Shown in pieces: positions 1 through 11,586 of a stretch of 64,000 bases of DNA. Made by a program: the position numbers and the translations under genes. The notes beneath the pieces are model-generated. The model ran no database searches. It was not told the origin of the DNA and was given only the letters and a program-made list of their open reading frames with translations. Source of the stretch: Globisporangium splendens (lineage: Eukaryota > Oomycota > Peronosporomycetes > Pythiales > Pythiaceae); contig VFIW01000118.1 in the NCBI GenBank assembly GCA_006386115.1, forward strand, positions 62,001 to 126,000, written 5' to 3'. Each line of letters starts with the position of its first letter. The first letter of the stretch is position 1.

Positions 1-5
1 TGTTC

Positions 6-1110
6 TCAGCGGTTCTTGGAATGATCGTGTTCATCCTCCGCGGCATCGGCGTCGAAGAGGTCGAGGATCTGCTGCTGGATCGCGAGCGCCTTCTCCTCCT
101 GCCCACTCGCGCGATACGCTTCCGCAAGATTGTGGCGCGCCATGATCGTCTCGTTGTGCTCGGTGCCGAGCACGCGCTCGCGGATCGCCACCACTTTTTC
201 GTACAGTTGCACCGCTTCATCGTACTTGCGCGCCTCCTTGCTCACATACGCGAGATTGTTCATCGCCAGCGCCGTGAGCGTGCTGTTAGGTCCGACGCGG
301 CGTTCGAGCAGGTCTTTCGCCTCGGTGAGCACCTGGAAGGCCTTCTCCGGCTGCTTGTTGTGCCAATGGATAATGCCCAAGTTGCACATCGTGAGCGAGA
401 TGTCCGGGTGGCCAGGCTCCAAGATACTCTTGCGGATCTTTAGCGCTTCCTCAAAGCAGTCAAGCGCGCGGTGCAGCGCATTCACGCGCTCCATCCCAGC
501 TGCTGACAGCGAGAGCGTGCGGTACACCGACCCGAGGTTGTGCAGCGTCGTCGCGAAGGACGCGTGCTGCTCGCCGACGCTCTCCTTGTACGTCTGCAGC
601 GCGTACTCGTACGACTCGACGGCTTCCTCCATGCGGCCCAGGTTCTTGTACATCAGCGCGATGTTTGTGATCGTGCTCGCAAATACCGGGTGTTTCTCGC
701 CGAAGTGGCCCTTGACGGCATCGCGGCACGAGAGACCGACTTCGAGCGCTTCATTGTAGTTCCCCGCACTAGCAAGAGCAAATGTAAATACACACCCATA
801 ATCACAGCATATACGCGCTTCCAGTGTGCACAGCTACGTACTTGTATGCGTCGCGGATCTCGCGCTGCATCGCCGCGATGTCCTGCTCCACTTGAGCGTA
901 CGTCACGGGCTCGGCTTTCTGGTGTAGCACCTGCACGACCGGCGGCTTCTTCTTGTCGGACGCCGACGACGAGTGCCAGCGCGCGCTGAGCGCAGCTGGT
1001 TGGGCGATCGCATCTGCATTTCTGTCCAGAGCGGATGCCGCGCGCAATGCGCTGCGTCCGAAGCGCTTCTGCGCCGCCTTCGCGGCCGCGACACTTGCCA
1101 TGCACAGCAT
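6..1110 (-). CDS. Mitochondrial TPR protein, kinesin-light-chain-like repeats (left copy)
   Basis: The model is complement(join(6..768,842..1110)), 343 residues. The intron runs GTACGT to CTAG and restores the TPR frame across the junction (RDAYN-AGNYNEALEVG). The N-terminus from the ATG at 1110 (a second in-frame ATG is at 1101) is rich in Ala, Arg and Lys with no early acidic residues, which is typical of a mitochondrial targeting peptide. From about residue 90 to near residue 330 there are successive TPR units of the kinesin-light-chain kind, with repeated A-x-x-x-x-N-L-A/G and Y-E-x-A-L patterns. Such repeats bind proteins, and no catalytic domain is visible. The tail is acidic and His-rich. 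The partner is unknown. The divergent neighbour at about 1.3-2.4 kb may share the upstream region. The twin lies at 28039-29143. Confidence 0.85.
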
Positions 1111-1579
1111 TTTCGTTTGATGGACAGATGTTCCCGTTCTGACGGTTCGATCAAAGCCACAAGTTGCACGAGTTGCTCGTCCGGATACTTCCCACTCTAT
1201 CCGATTAAAACTATACATTTGTCCACATCCGGACCTTTGTTCGAGAGGCAATCTTTGTCAGCATCATCCGAATACGTATAGTCGACGATTGAGGTCTCAT
1301 ATCCAAGAAAGCAAAGAGCTGCGAAAATGATGCAGCTTTCCGCCAAGTGCATGGGTGTCGTTGCTGCCTGTCGCACTGGAATGTACGTGGCGCGCGCGCT
1401 CGTCTGACATTTGCGCGGCAGCATTTTCAGAGTCCAGGCAAGCCAGCTCACTAAAAGCGGTGACGTCCCTGCACAAAAAAGCCAACCCAAGAACGCGCGT
1501 GTGTATCCCTACCATCCAATGGCAATGCTGCAACATGCGTCAAAAATGTGCGGTCGTTTGTGCCCAAAACGGCAAAGAA
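1111..1579. other. Intergenic/upstream stretch without a clear gene
   Basis: This is the divergent spacer between the TPR gene and the damaged membrane-protein gene. An ATG at 1327 opens a short frame that stops within 30 codons; splicing at GTACGT (1383) would extend it, but only into another stop. The first exon of the membrane-protein gene may lie here, but I cannot define it. Confidence 0.4.
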
Positions 1580-2368
1580 AGCGTCGATAGCACCTGGCGA
1601 TGCCCACAAAGAAAGCCAACACAAATAGACGAGTACGCTACCTCAGACGAGCGCTGACAGCCAACACAGACGAAGCCCCAGTCGGTCGCCTTCTTCTTCT
1701 TCATCTTCTTCGCGCATCGCCAAACTTGAAGCCAAACTCGAGCCTGCGTTTGTGAAAAAGGCGCTAAAGCATGTTGTCGGATTCGCCATCCTCGTCGAGC
1801 ACACCGAAGTCATCATCCCGTTTGTCTACAGTGAGTTTTTCCTTACATGCAAGCACGTCACTCAAAGTCATTCGGTACTCACGGTTGTAACTTTGTGTCA
1901 TGCTTTCCTGCTCATGGAAGCTCTACTTGGTCGCAATGTCCCAGCTTCCAAATCACGTCTACTACCCCGCACTTGCCCACATGAGCACTGAGAAACTCGA
2001 GTGCACGATCTTGAATGTGCTGTTTTACGGACTTTTGGAGCCCCTCTTGTTCGCGTTTCTGTATGGTATGCTGAAAAAGTGGTTCCGTTTCTCACCTCTC
2101 GCGCAACTGTCGTTCGTGTTGAAGACCCAGTCGAAGATGGTTCAGGCAAAGTTAGTGCTGTGGGTGATCTACATTGTGCAATCCTCCCTGGTTCATTATG
2201 GTGAGTCACACTTGTTGCATCTTTTCTTGACGAATCCACTTGGTGAGACGACTGCATGGTGTTTGTGTGTACTTGCATGACGACTTGGAAATCTTAGGCG
2301 CGGGTTACACGTTTCGGTTTTCGTGGCTGCGAGAGCAGTGCGAGGGTGGCAAACACATAGAAAAATAA
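1580..2368 (+). pseudogene. Multi-pass membrane protein gene, damaged (left copy)
   Basis: A Ser/Arg-rich leader is followed by KKALKHVVGFAILVEHTEV, then LPNHVYYPAL and several hydrophobic segments (about 1990-2200). An intron at 2201-2297 (GTGAGT to CTTAG) precedes a final exon ending at TAA 2366-2368. The order of hydrophobic helices and the LPN-x-x-YYP motif resemble a multi-pass protein family I know from oomycete genomes; I know no function for it. Two lesions are visible relative to the right copy. A TAG at 1626-1628 lies in the conserved frame where the right copy has TGG. An extra A at 1943 throws the frame before LPNHVYYP. No intron that I can draw removes both. The start codon is unresolved. 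Confidence 0.55.
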
Positions 2369-2560
2369 AGCTTGAGCTCATCCAAACTCAGGTTGCGGAC
2401 TTGCCATCGAGGAAACGGTAGCCTGGTGCATACTTTGGCATTTGTCAACGGGGTGAGAACCAGCGACCAACAGAGGTTTACATTATCCACATTACAAAAT
2501 ACCTGGGTCCCGTCGCGCTCTATATCTTTTTTATATCTTTTCACTTGCATTTTTCGTCTT

Positions 2561-5500
2561 TTACCCGATCTTTTGTGGATTTGCGCGGTCTGACTTCAGC
2601 AACGCAGGCGCATGTGGCTGGACTAGAAGTCGTCGAAGGTCATCAGACGATCCTTGCGTTGTGTCACCGTGGGTTTCCCACACCCGAGATGCAACCAGGA
2701 GACTGGAGATCGCGCCACCGCTACCGGGATTCGACGACAGCACGGAGAGGAAACGAGCAGCGTACGACTTTGTCAGTGTGCTCTCACCCAACTTCGACTT
2801 TGGCACAAGTGTCGAAAGGAGATTCAGCAACGACGACGCCAACTGAGAACTCACTGCAGCCTTCGCAAACTGCGTCGCTGCTTGTGTGTGCCGCTTCAGA
2901 GGAATCATGTGCAAGCAAAGCAAAAGCTGCATCTCGTTTGGGTCGCCCTGCCAAACATGAGGCAGCAAAGCCGACAAGCTCGTAGGATTCATTCCTTTCA
3001 CCAAGTTGTCAATGCAAGCTGGGATCAAACAAAGATTGCCCAGCAGTTGAAGCGTAATTCGCGCCAGCTGACCCTCAGTAGACGCCTCGGTTCTCGACAA
3101 GTTCTTGTAGACCACCTGGAACGCACTCTTGATAAACGGCGGCACCAGAGTTGCCAAGGAATCCACGCATTTGCTGCTGAACGACAACATGTGCAAGCAT
3201 TCAATACAGCGGAGCTGGAGCAACGGAGCGCATGCAAATGAGAATCCTTGTGGCTGAGCTTCGTGATCAAGCACAAACAGGAGAGCCAAAATTCCATCCG
3301 ACTGAACCACTTGGAGATCCATATCTGGCGTATACTGAATGAGATGTCGGATCGCCGTCGCAATGGGTAGCAGCCGTTGCAACAAAACAGCTTCCAAGAT
3401 TGACGGCTGAGCTCGAACTCCAGAGATGTCATGAGACAGTGCGGCAAGTAAGCCGTGCATCACGTGGCCACTTACAGTCTTGCTTTCAGTCGCAGCAGCT
3501 GCTGCAGCGGCAGCCTGAAGGGCTTTTCTTGTCAATGGTTTCCGCCCCGGAGTTGGTACAGGTTCTGCAACTTGCGCAGGGTTCTGGTGGCCAGCAATCT
3601 GAGCCTCAATACCTACTTGCGGGTTCTCGTTGTAAAAATTGACGTAGGTTCCAGCCACACACAGTTCTTCCTTTTGCGCAGTGTACATGAAATGTGCCGG
3701 CAACTCGAACACTCGGTGGACATCTTGTCCACTTAGATCCAGATTGGCATGGAATTTAACCGCTCTCTGCGCAATGCTGATCAGTTCAGCCCGCATGCGC
3801 TCCGTCCACATCACATGCGGCTGCCGCATTCCGTTCACAAGAACCTTCAAAAACGGTTCAGGACCAGATGTCCGCAAAATATCGATCAGCGGTCTCGTAA
3901 ACACATTCTCAATTGTTGTCTGCATTCGCTTGACGTAAACAGCAATCGATTCCTCTTTCGCAGACGCTTTCAAGATCTGTTCGAGAGCCTTCGCAGCACC
4001 AATACCAATTCGTTGCGAATCATCTTCTGCGTTCTTTTGATCCGGGATATAGTTGAACAGCAGAAGCGTCAAATACCAGATGATACCATGCTCAGCAAGC
4101 TGAAGCAGGAGAACTTCAGCCATTTCACCAGAGCTGCCTCCCATTTCAAACACAATTTGCAGCGACAGGTCAATTGCCAGTTGGTCGTCTGCTTGGGCCA
4201 AAAATCGGGTAAGGCACGGAAGCAAATCCAACGACTGCGCAGCCGCAGACACACGCCCGTTTGGCTGGTTGAGGACATTAACCAAAGCTTCAAGCACCCA
4301 GTGAGTAGTGACTCGTAAGTCAAATCCATTCAGCAACCCCAGGGCATCTTGGTTATGGAACAGTAACTGCAGTGAGCCGCAAAGAGCGCGTAAACCGAGA
4401 CCCGAGCTACATTCGTGAGCGTTCTCGTCCGAAAGAGCCACTGACAGGTTGATAACCCGAATAGCGCTTCCAAAAGCCTTCACAAACGAACTCTTCCTCG
4501 AAATTGCACCGCTGACATCAACAATGCTTCTCGCGCTTCTTGTGTTTCCATCTCGAAGTTCCATGATGCATTTCTCAAGCGCTTCCAAGATGTAAGCAAA
4601 ATTTCCCAGCGACGTGATGCTCGCGGAATCAGGGAAGCGACGTAGCAATAGTGCGATTGCATCCAGCAGCTGAACAGCATCGTAAACACTCAGGAGCTTG
4701 GTGGTGAGTCCTTCGCTGGCCATCGCACCACGAGTGGTCATTAAGGCTTCAGGGTGAACCCATCGATTCACTGAGTCCATCAATGCCGATAAAAACGCGG
4801 CCTCATCATTGATTGGCCATCCAGGGAAATCCTTTTCATCCAGCAGGTTGTGAAGGTAGTATTGGTAGCATTGCAAAGCGTGCACTTCTTTCGGGTACTG
4901 AATCAGCGCAACGCACGCTTCATGGTCAGATTCCTCACCATTTGAGATGTAGAACATGCCATCTGGATCTGTGTGATGCTCCATGAACTTCTCGATGTAG
5001 CTAACCATCTGGTCTCGCATAGTCGAATTCCAAACGACTTCTGGGTTGTTCGAATCGGAGAACAGCGCTTGTGCAAACCGACGAGGCCCGTGACGCAACA
5101 GCTGAGCCACCATTGATACCGGAAGCAGCCGAACCAGCCAACTCTTCAAGCAAATACGCGTCAATGGGTCCGGAGAAAACACGCCTTTCTTGTTTTGACC
5201 CCCTTGTTTGTCATCGACAAGATGTGGTACGTCCAAACGTGACTGGCGGAGATGAATGTGAGAAATGAGTCTGGCTGCAACAGACATTTCTTCTACGTCG
5301 TTTGCGAATCGAAGCAAGTAGTAAAATAAACCGGTTGCATGAAGACTCGGAATGATTGCTTCGTTGTGGCGCACAAGAAGGCGAATCAAGCCCAGGCATT
5401 TCTTGAACACAACGCGATTTGGACACGCTAGCAACGCAACCAAGAATCGAAGCGTATCATCTTCACAGAGACGGCGCTTGATCCGGCTAATCGGGCTGAC

Positions 5501-8500
5501 GCCAGATCCCTCAAAATGCGTCAAGCGACCATACTTTGGGTACTTGACATCCTGGTGCATGTGGCCTTCGTCTTCAGATGTGTGGCAATCGATAAGTCTG
5601 CTGAGCACACTCAAGCACGTTTGCATGATCATCGAGCCACTCATTGTTCCAGAGTGCTCCGCAACCACAGTAAAACGGCTCGGTCCCTCGTCATCATGGA
5701 AGCCATGATCATGGCCGGCGTGGGTTGGAGATCCCGAGGTACTCGAAGCAACTGAGCTTTCAGCAACCGACTCTTCTTCAAACGCGTCGATCGTTTGCTT
5801 CCCCATATTGTCGTGATCATCAGATTCATCGTATTCTTCATCATCGTCGATCGCGTCCTCGAAATCTTCATCATCTTGCTCAAATGAATCGACGTCGTCG
5901 TTCATTTCAGCTAGGGCATCCACACTGTACTCCTTTTCGGAACCATCATGCCCCTCAGAGAAGACGATTGGCTTTACTTCATGCAGAAGATCCAGTACCA
6001 TTTTGATATTTCGCTCCTCGCGCAAAAAACGAGAAGCATTCAATGCGCTGGAGAGAACTCGATCCAGAAACAGCATGATATTTCCTCGCACAACCAGAGG
6101 CCATCGCTTCTCGTCCACGGCATTTCCGTTAATCATGCTCACTTGGAGGAAATGATTCAGAAAGACTAACGAGCTCAATTGGTTGAAATGGCGCTCGTAT
6201 AGTTGAATCATCACCTTCAAAACCAAAAGCCGAATGTCTGACTTGTAGTAATCAGAATGGGAGGATGACGACGACGACAGTGACTTTCGATCACCCTTGT
6301 GACTCTCGAGAGCATTGTCTTCGGCAAGGAGACGATAGTACAGCAACGTCATAAACTTGTCTGCTCCATCAATATCTTCGACAAGAACTCCACGGTCGTT
6401 CAGCGTGTGGGTCAGGAAATACGCTCCGACCTTGATTTCGCTCTCCAAACAAGCGTAGTCGACACGAAACTCGTTTGAATTCCACGCAACATACCAGCGT
6501 GGTACAGTTTTCGCTCTCTTCTTTTTCTTCTTCTTCATTCGGCGCTCACGCTCATCATTTTGACGTGGATCAACAGTTTGATTCACTTGCACTGCAGCTG
6601 GCAGATCACTAGCACGCACACTGCTTCTTCGGGCTGCTAAAAGTGCCTGCTCATCAACAGACGCATCGTCGCTCTCATAACCTTCGGCTCCGTCTACGCC
6701 ATCATCACTATCTCCATCGTCTGATGTGTCAGGTTTCACCAAGAATGACAGCGGCAGATACCTCGTGAATTTGTTGGACGATGAAATCGTTTTCTTCGCA
6801 ATCTCAGCCGTCAGACGATTTTCCGTCGCACTGAAGAAAAGCTCGAATGGGAAAGGTGCAAAATGCACTTGCTGTTCCTGATGATGGGTTTGAAACTGGC
6901 TGTCGGTACCGTAAACTCTTTCATATTCGACTTTGATGTCCCTCGCCAGCGGGTCCATGTACAGGAAACATTGGTACTTGAGTCGATACAAGTCGAGTTC
7001 GGCCACCTCTGCCTCCAGTTTTCGGATCAGCTCTTCCACTGCATTCGGCCCCCACACCAAATCCTTTGTAGTATAGCTCTTCCACAGACGGTCGAAAAAC
7101 TCGGGCAGGAGAACCACGCATTTCGCATTTTTCACAAGTCGGGCGCGAGTGTTGTTTCCAAAACTCATCTTGCTTCGACCACTCTCTGTAGCGTTCGTAA
7201 TATCAACACGACGTCCGTTGCTTTGATTCTTGCGTGGAGACATAGCAGACGAAGAACTACTGTTCGGATAGAACTCCGAACTTGGCGTTGGCAAGAATCG
7301 GCCAAACTCGTCATACTCCAACTGGCTCACAGGAATGTCGTCCAACAGCGCATGCGGGAACGTATTGCGAATGACGTACGACGATCGCGGGTTCTCGTGA
7401 GTGAGCAATGCAACCAACTGCGAAGATATCCGACGTTGGGCTTTATCCTGACCATAGAGTGACAAGTAAAGTTGCCAAACCAATGCGCCATGCTTTCTCG
7501 CAAAATCTTGAATAAGCTCCACAAGCTCGGATGGCTGCTCTAACACGTGGATTTTCACCAAAATGGACGAGCACTTTGCGATCGAAAAACTCAGCGACCG
7601 GTTAAACAAGAAGAGCGCATGGTGACGCATGAACTCATCGATACGCATGGCCCGCAGCAGCTCTCGAAGCACTTTTTCAGGGGTTGCTTTTTTTCCACTT
7701 GACAGACACACTTCCAACGTTTGCAGCACCAACGAGATCACCAAGTAATCCAGACCCAATTGGGAGTACGACAATGCATTCGCCATGCTGCGTTCTATAT
7801 GCGACGATTGCTGAGCACTGGAGTCGCGCTGCAACCCATTCTTCGCCCAGTGGGGTGGAGTAATCGAGGTGCGCCCCACGCGGTTGCTCTTGGATAAGTC
7901 AAATGCACGTGACACAAACAACCTCCCATGGTATTTCGTGAAAATCGTGCGTCGGTTCGTGTTTTCGGACTTCAAGCTCTTTGTCTCAGAGTAGTTGATC
8001 ACCATGTACTTGATCACGCTTGCCGCTGCAAAACACACTTCCTCTGACGGGGAGTGAACAAGCTCCATGATGATTTCAACGCTGTGCTTGTACTGGTGAC
8101 TTGGAATTTCTTCAAAGATACCACGAGTGCACAGAAGGCGCTGGATGGAGAGCAGTAAAGCAACTTGGAACTCGGTCGACGGAACGGGGGAGTCAGTATT
8201 CGAAGGGCTGTTCAGCTGTGCCACAGAGTACTCTTTGAAGCTCTCGAGAATCTTCATGAGCGAGACGAAAGCTGGACGATGACGTTGGCGTAGTCCACCG
8301 AGCGGGATATTGCGGTTAAACTGCTCCAGGTGTCGGAATATGTTGTCCAAAGTGTCTTTCGTCACAAGATTCGGGATCATGGTGAGACCTGCGAGCTTGC
8401 GCAGCAAGATATCTTCCCATTCCGGGTGCACTTCGGTGCCCCACGTTCCCTCTTTGCACGCAATCTTCGTTTCCTCAGTTGACCACGAGACATGCACCTT

Positions 8501-10139
8501 GTTCATGCGGCACATCTCCACCATGTTGCTCAAAAACAAACTGCGCGCTTCTTTCGGACTGAGCACTGTAGTCGACCCAGCAACCTTGAGCCAGTCTGGA
8601 ACAGGGTGTTCACAGCCGATATCACCCAGCAGTTGTCGTAGTTCTTGTTCATGTGTAGACGTGACTCGCTTCAAGCCAAGTCCCACCTCCTTGTCTCGAC
8701 GGCTAACAGTGGACGTCAGGCATACAAAGCGACGCGTGCGTCCGTGCTTCAGCTCAAGCGCAAATTTACCGCATGCTCCTTCCGTCTCCTTTCCTTCTTC
8801 AAGCGACGACGAGAACGACGGGTACATGACGATGTTGAAGATATCGCGGAGCTCATGGGTCACCAACGTTTTCCTCGTGACCGGGTCGCGTTCGAGCACA
8901 GCTGTAGATGTCAAACCTAGAAGCCGCAACTGCAACTTGTTCTTTCGGTTTTTGCTAATCTTCAGCACGGGAATCTCAAACGAAACGGGCTGAACGATAT
9001 CACTCGTCGACATCAACGCATCAAACTCGCACGCATCCGACACTTCTTCAACAACAAGCGTGACGTTCAGCCACGAGCGGAGGTTGTTGGCAAGCGCTTG
9101 GATGAACGGCTCGCGGCTGTCGCACCAATACCTGTGAACGCGATTGTTTTGGAAATACAGCACCAGCTCGTTCGAGTTCGTCGTGACACGTTGAATCTTG
9201 ACAATATCGATCAACAAGGTCGACGACAGCGTGTTCCGCTTCTTTGGATCTAGGCGATCAAGGCTGGATGCTCGCACAGCCAACAGGACATTGACTCTCA
9301 CCGGGTTGTCCCACGTGCTTTTCGTCCAGCTCAGCTTGGTCATCGTGAATGTTTTCCCGCACAACTGGAAGAGGCTGTCGAAATACATCCCATTCGAGTT
9401 GGTGCCCATTATGCCCGCTGAGCCAAGTGGACCATTCGAACCGGCAACGCCATAACCCGCGCCGATTGCACTGCTCCCGCCTCCCCCCATGATCATCGAC
9501 GTGTTCGCTGCCACATCTGCTCCATCCTTTCGAAAAGAAGAAGCACGTTCGCGCAGTTGGTAGTACGACGAGAGCAAATGCTGACGGTTGCGGCACGTGT
9601 ACGTTTCTTTCACGTTTTTGCCGATGTGGATGGTGAACGACCGATCGGCATTTTGGCCACCGCCAGTGTCCGTTGCTACCGTGATCTCCTTGATATTGTC
9701 GTACGCATAGCGCTCTTTCACCTCCTCCGTATACGGATCCACAATCGTCAAGTGGTTGCTGCTCAAAACCATAATTCTATCAAATACACACAATATAATC
9801 AGCTTCAACGCCTTACTGTAGCTTCCATTACTCAAAGATCCCCTGCACTGATCGCACTCACCGTTTCACCGAGCGCAAGAAGCCGACCCTGGTAACGAAG
9901 AAGCGCGCCGCGTAGATCACGCCCGAATGCCGGTTCGCGAGCACGTCCGTGTTCTCCCAGTCGCTTTTCTCGGCGGCCATTGTCGTGTCGGGCTCATACC
10001 CACTCGTCTCGGGTCCGCGCGGCACATACCCCTCCGACAGCGTGACCACCTCCTGGCCGAACACGACGGACGCGAGCGTCTGTTTGAGCCTCTGCAGCTC
10101 CGCGTCGTCCGCCGCATCGGCCGCCGCCATCGTCGTCAT
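2561..10139 (-). CDS. RME-8/GRV2 (DNAJC13-like) endosomal protein lacking the J domain (left copy)
   Basis: The model is complement(join(2561..9776,9862..10139)), 2,497 residues. The 85-bp intron joins GFLRSVKR to IMVLSSNHLTIVDP, rebuilding the N-terminal PH-like strand seen in RME-8 proteins. Family marks are three IWN-like motifs, LVWGPNAVEEL (about residue 1000), VVWNSTMRDQM (about 1670) and VMWTERMRAEL (about 2077), and blocks such as FPGWPINDEA (about 1745) set among armadillo-like helices. An acidic Asp/Glu stretch lies between the first two IWN motifs, near 5,800-5,900 in the DNA. RME-8 acts on early endosomes in sorting and retromer/WASH trafficking, recruiting Hsc70 through a J domain placed just after the WPI block. 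Here that position holds only about 20 residues before the next helical repeats, and no HPD motif occurs in the protein. The ORF is intact in both copies. Confidence 0.88.
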
Positions 10140-11586
10140 CCGCCGTCGCTCCTCTCCCCCACGTCTCGCGCGCGCGTGAATGCGGAATGCGCTTCTTGTT
10201 CCCCGCGCTGGTTGCAGTGGAGAAAATCAGGTGGGGTGAAGAAAGAGGGGGAGGCAGGAAGGGGGCGGAGAGAGAACAACGACTAATTCGGCGAAGATTA
10301 AACAGTAAAAGGTAGGTATTACCCATATCAAGCGCTTTAATAGTAGCTTTTGGACTAAAACTGGGGATGAATTGATTACACTTGGAGCTCGACAGAATGT
10401 CGCGATGCAAGAGAATAATCAATGCGCTCTAAAATGAAGGGTGCACGCGCTTGAACGGCGTGAGGCTTCAACGCTAAAACAACACGAGCGTTCGACAGCA
10501 TCGTCGTGCACAAGGTTATGATGTGCCGACGGTGTGAATTTGCATCCAGATTGGAGTCCCTTTCGGTCCAAATGTGCACATCATGCCGATGATATGCACC
10601 CAATTGGCCAGGAACCCAGAAAAAAAGATATTTTCTATGCAGCGAATTATTAAGCGGTTTAATTAATTCTGTGGCTACTTTTTTTCAATGGAGTCCAAGT
10701 GATCTGTTGCTTTCTGACACGTTCGTACAACTTGGCAACACTGCGTACCTTCGCTCAACCTGCATTTTTCGTAAAAAGACTTTTGACGCATTTCCAAAAG
10801 GGTTTTTACGCCTATGAAGAGCGACACCAGTCGTTTTGTTTGGTTTCCCTTTGGCGCCATTCGTTTCCTTTTTGCAACTTCATTTGCCGATTTCCCAGTG
10901 CGGAATGCACTTGCGTTTGCTGCGGCGCCTTCGCATCGCCACATTGCGACTATCTCCATCGCGCGCGCGCACCCATTATATGTGTATTTGTATATGGACT
11001 GAGCGTTTCATTACGACCGTGAAACCAATGACGATCCTGCCTTAACGGACCAATTCATGTCGATTGCAACTTTTTCGGGTACCAGCTGAGGTTTTCACTT
11101 TATCGCCACGAAACAATTGCGTGTATGCGCACGCTCATATTTGTGTGTATGTGTGTGAGTGTATTGTTGCGTATATGCGTGCGGAGCGTTCTAGTGATGC
11201 AACATCTTTTTATATAAAACAAGCGTATGTCTGATCTCTGTGAGGACACAACAGCGACTGAAGAATTCTCACCGCCTTCATTATTATAATAGCGCGATAT
11301 CGAATGATGATTCCAAATATGGTTTTCTTGAACACGCATTCGCGGAATGAAGATACATTTTTAAGACTACGATGATCTGACGATATCCATCCATACAAGC
11401 TCATATTCATACACAGCGTCTTGTAATTCCACATTAGTGCACTTCTTGACCACATATCCCCATCTTCAGATCTTCACTTTCGTACTTAGTCGAACGTACC
11501 CTTTCGTGTTCTTCTGACCTCATTCCAGTTAAACCAGCGCAAGCGACCCCCATCCTCCACGTAAGCCCCGCGTATCTAAAGGCAAT
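10140..11586. other. 1.4-kb divergent intergenic region
   Basis: This region separates the RME-8 homologue (-) from the P5A ATPase (+). It contains a G/A-rich stretch around 10230-10275, AT-rich and TG-rich patches around 11100-11220, and an initiator-like element at 11519. All ORFs are short and not conserved as frames between the copies. I see no RNA gene. Confidence 0.5.
11519..11526 (+). promoter_or_regulatory. Oomycete-type initiator (Inr) before the P5A ATPase
   Basis: CTCATTCC matches the oomycete Inr consensus YTCANTYY at every position. The predicted start A (11522) lies 65 bp before the ATG. It is identical in the right copy (39169-39176). A clear flanking FPR element does not follow. 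Prediction from sequence only. Confidence 0.45.
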
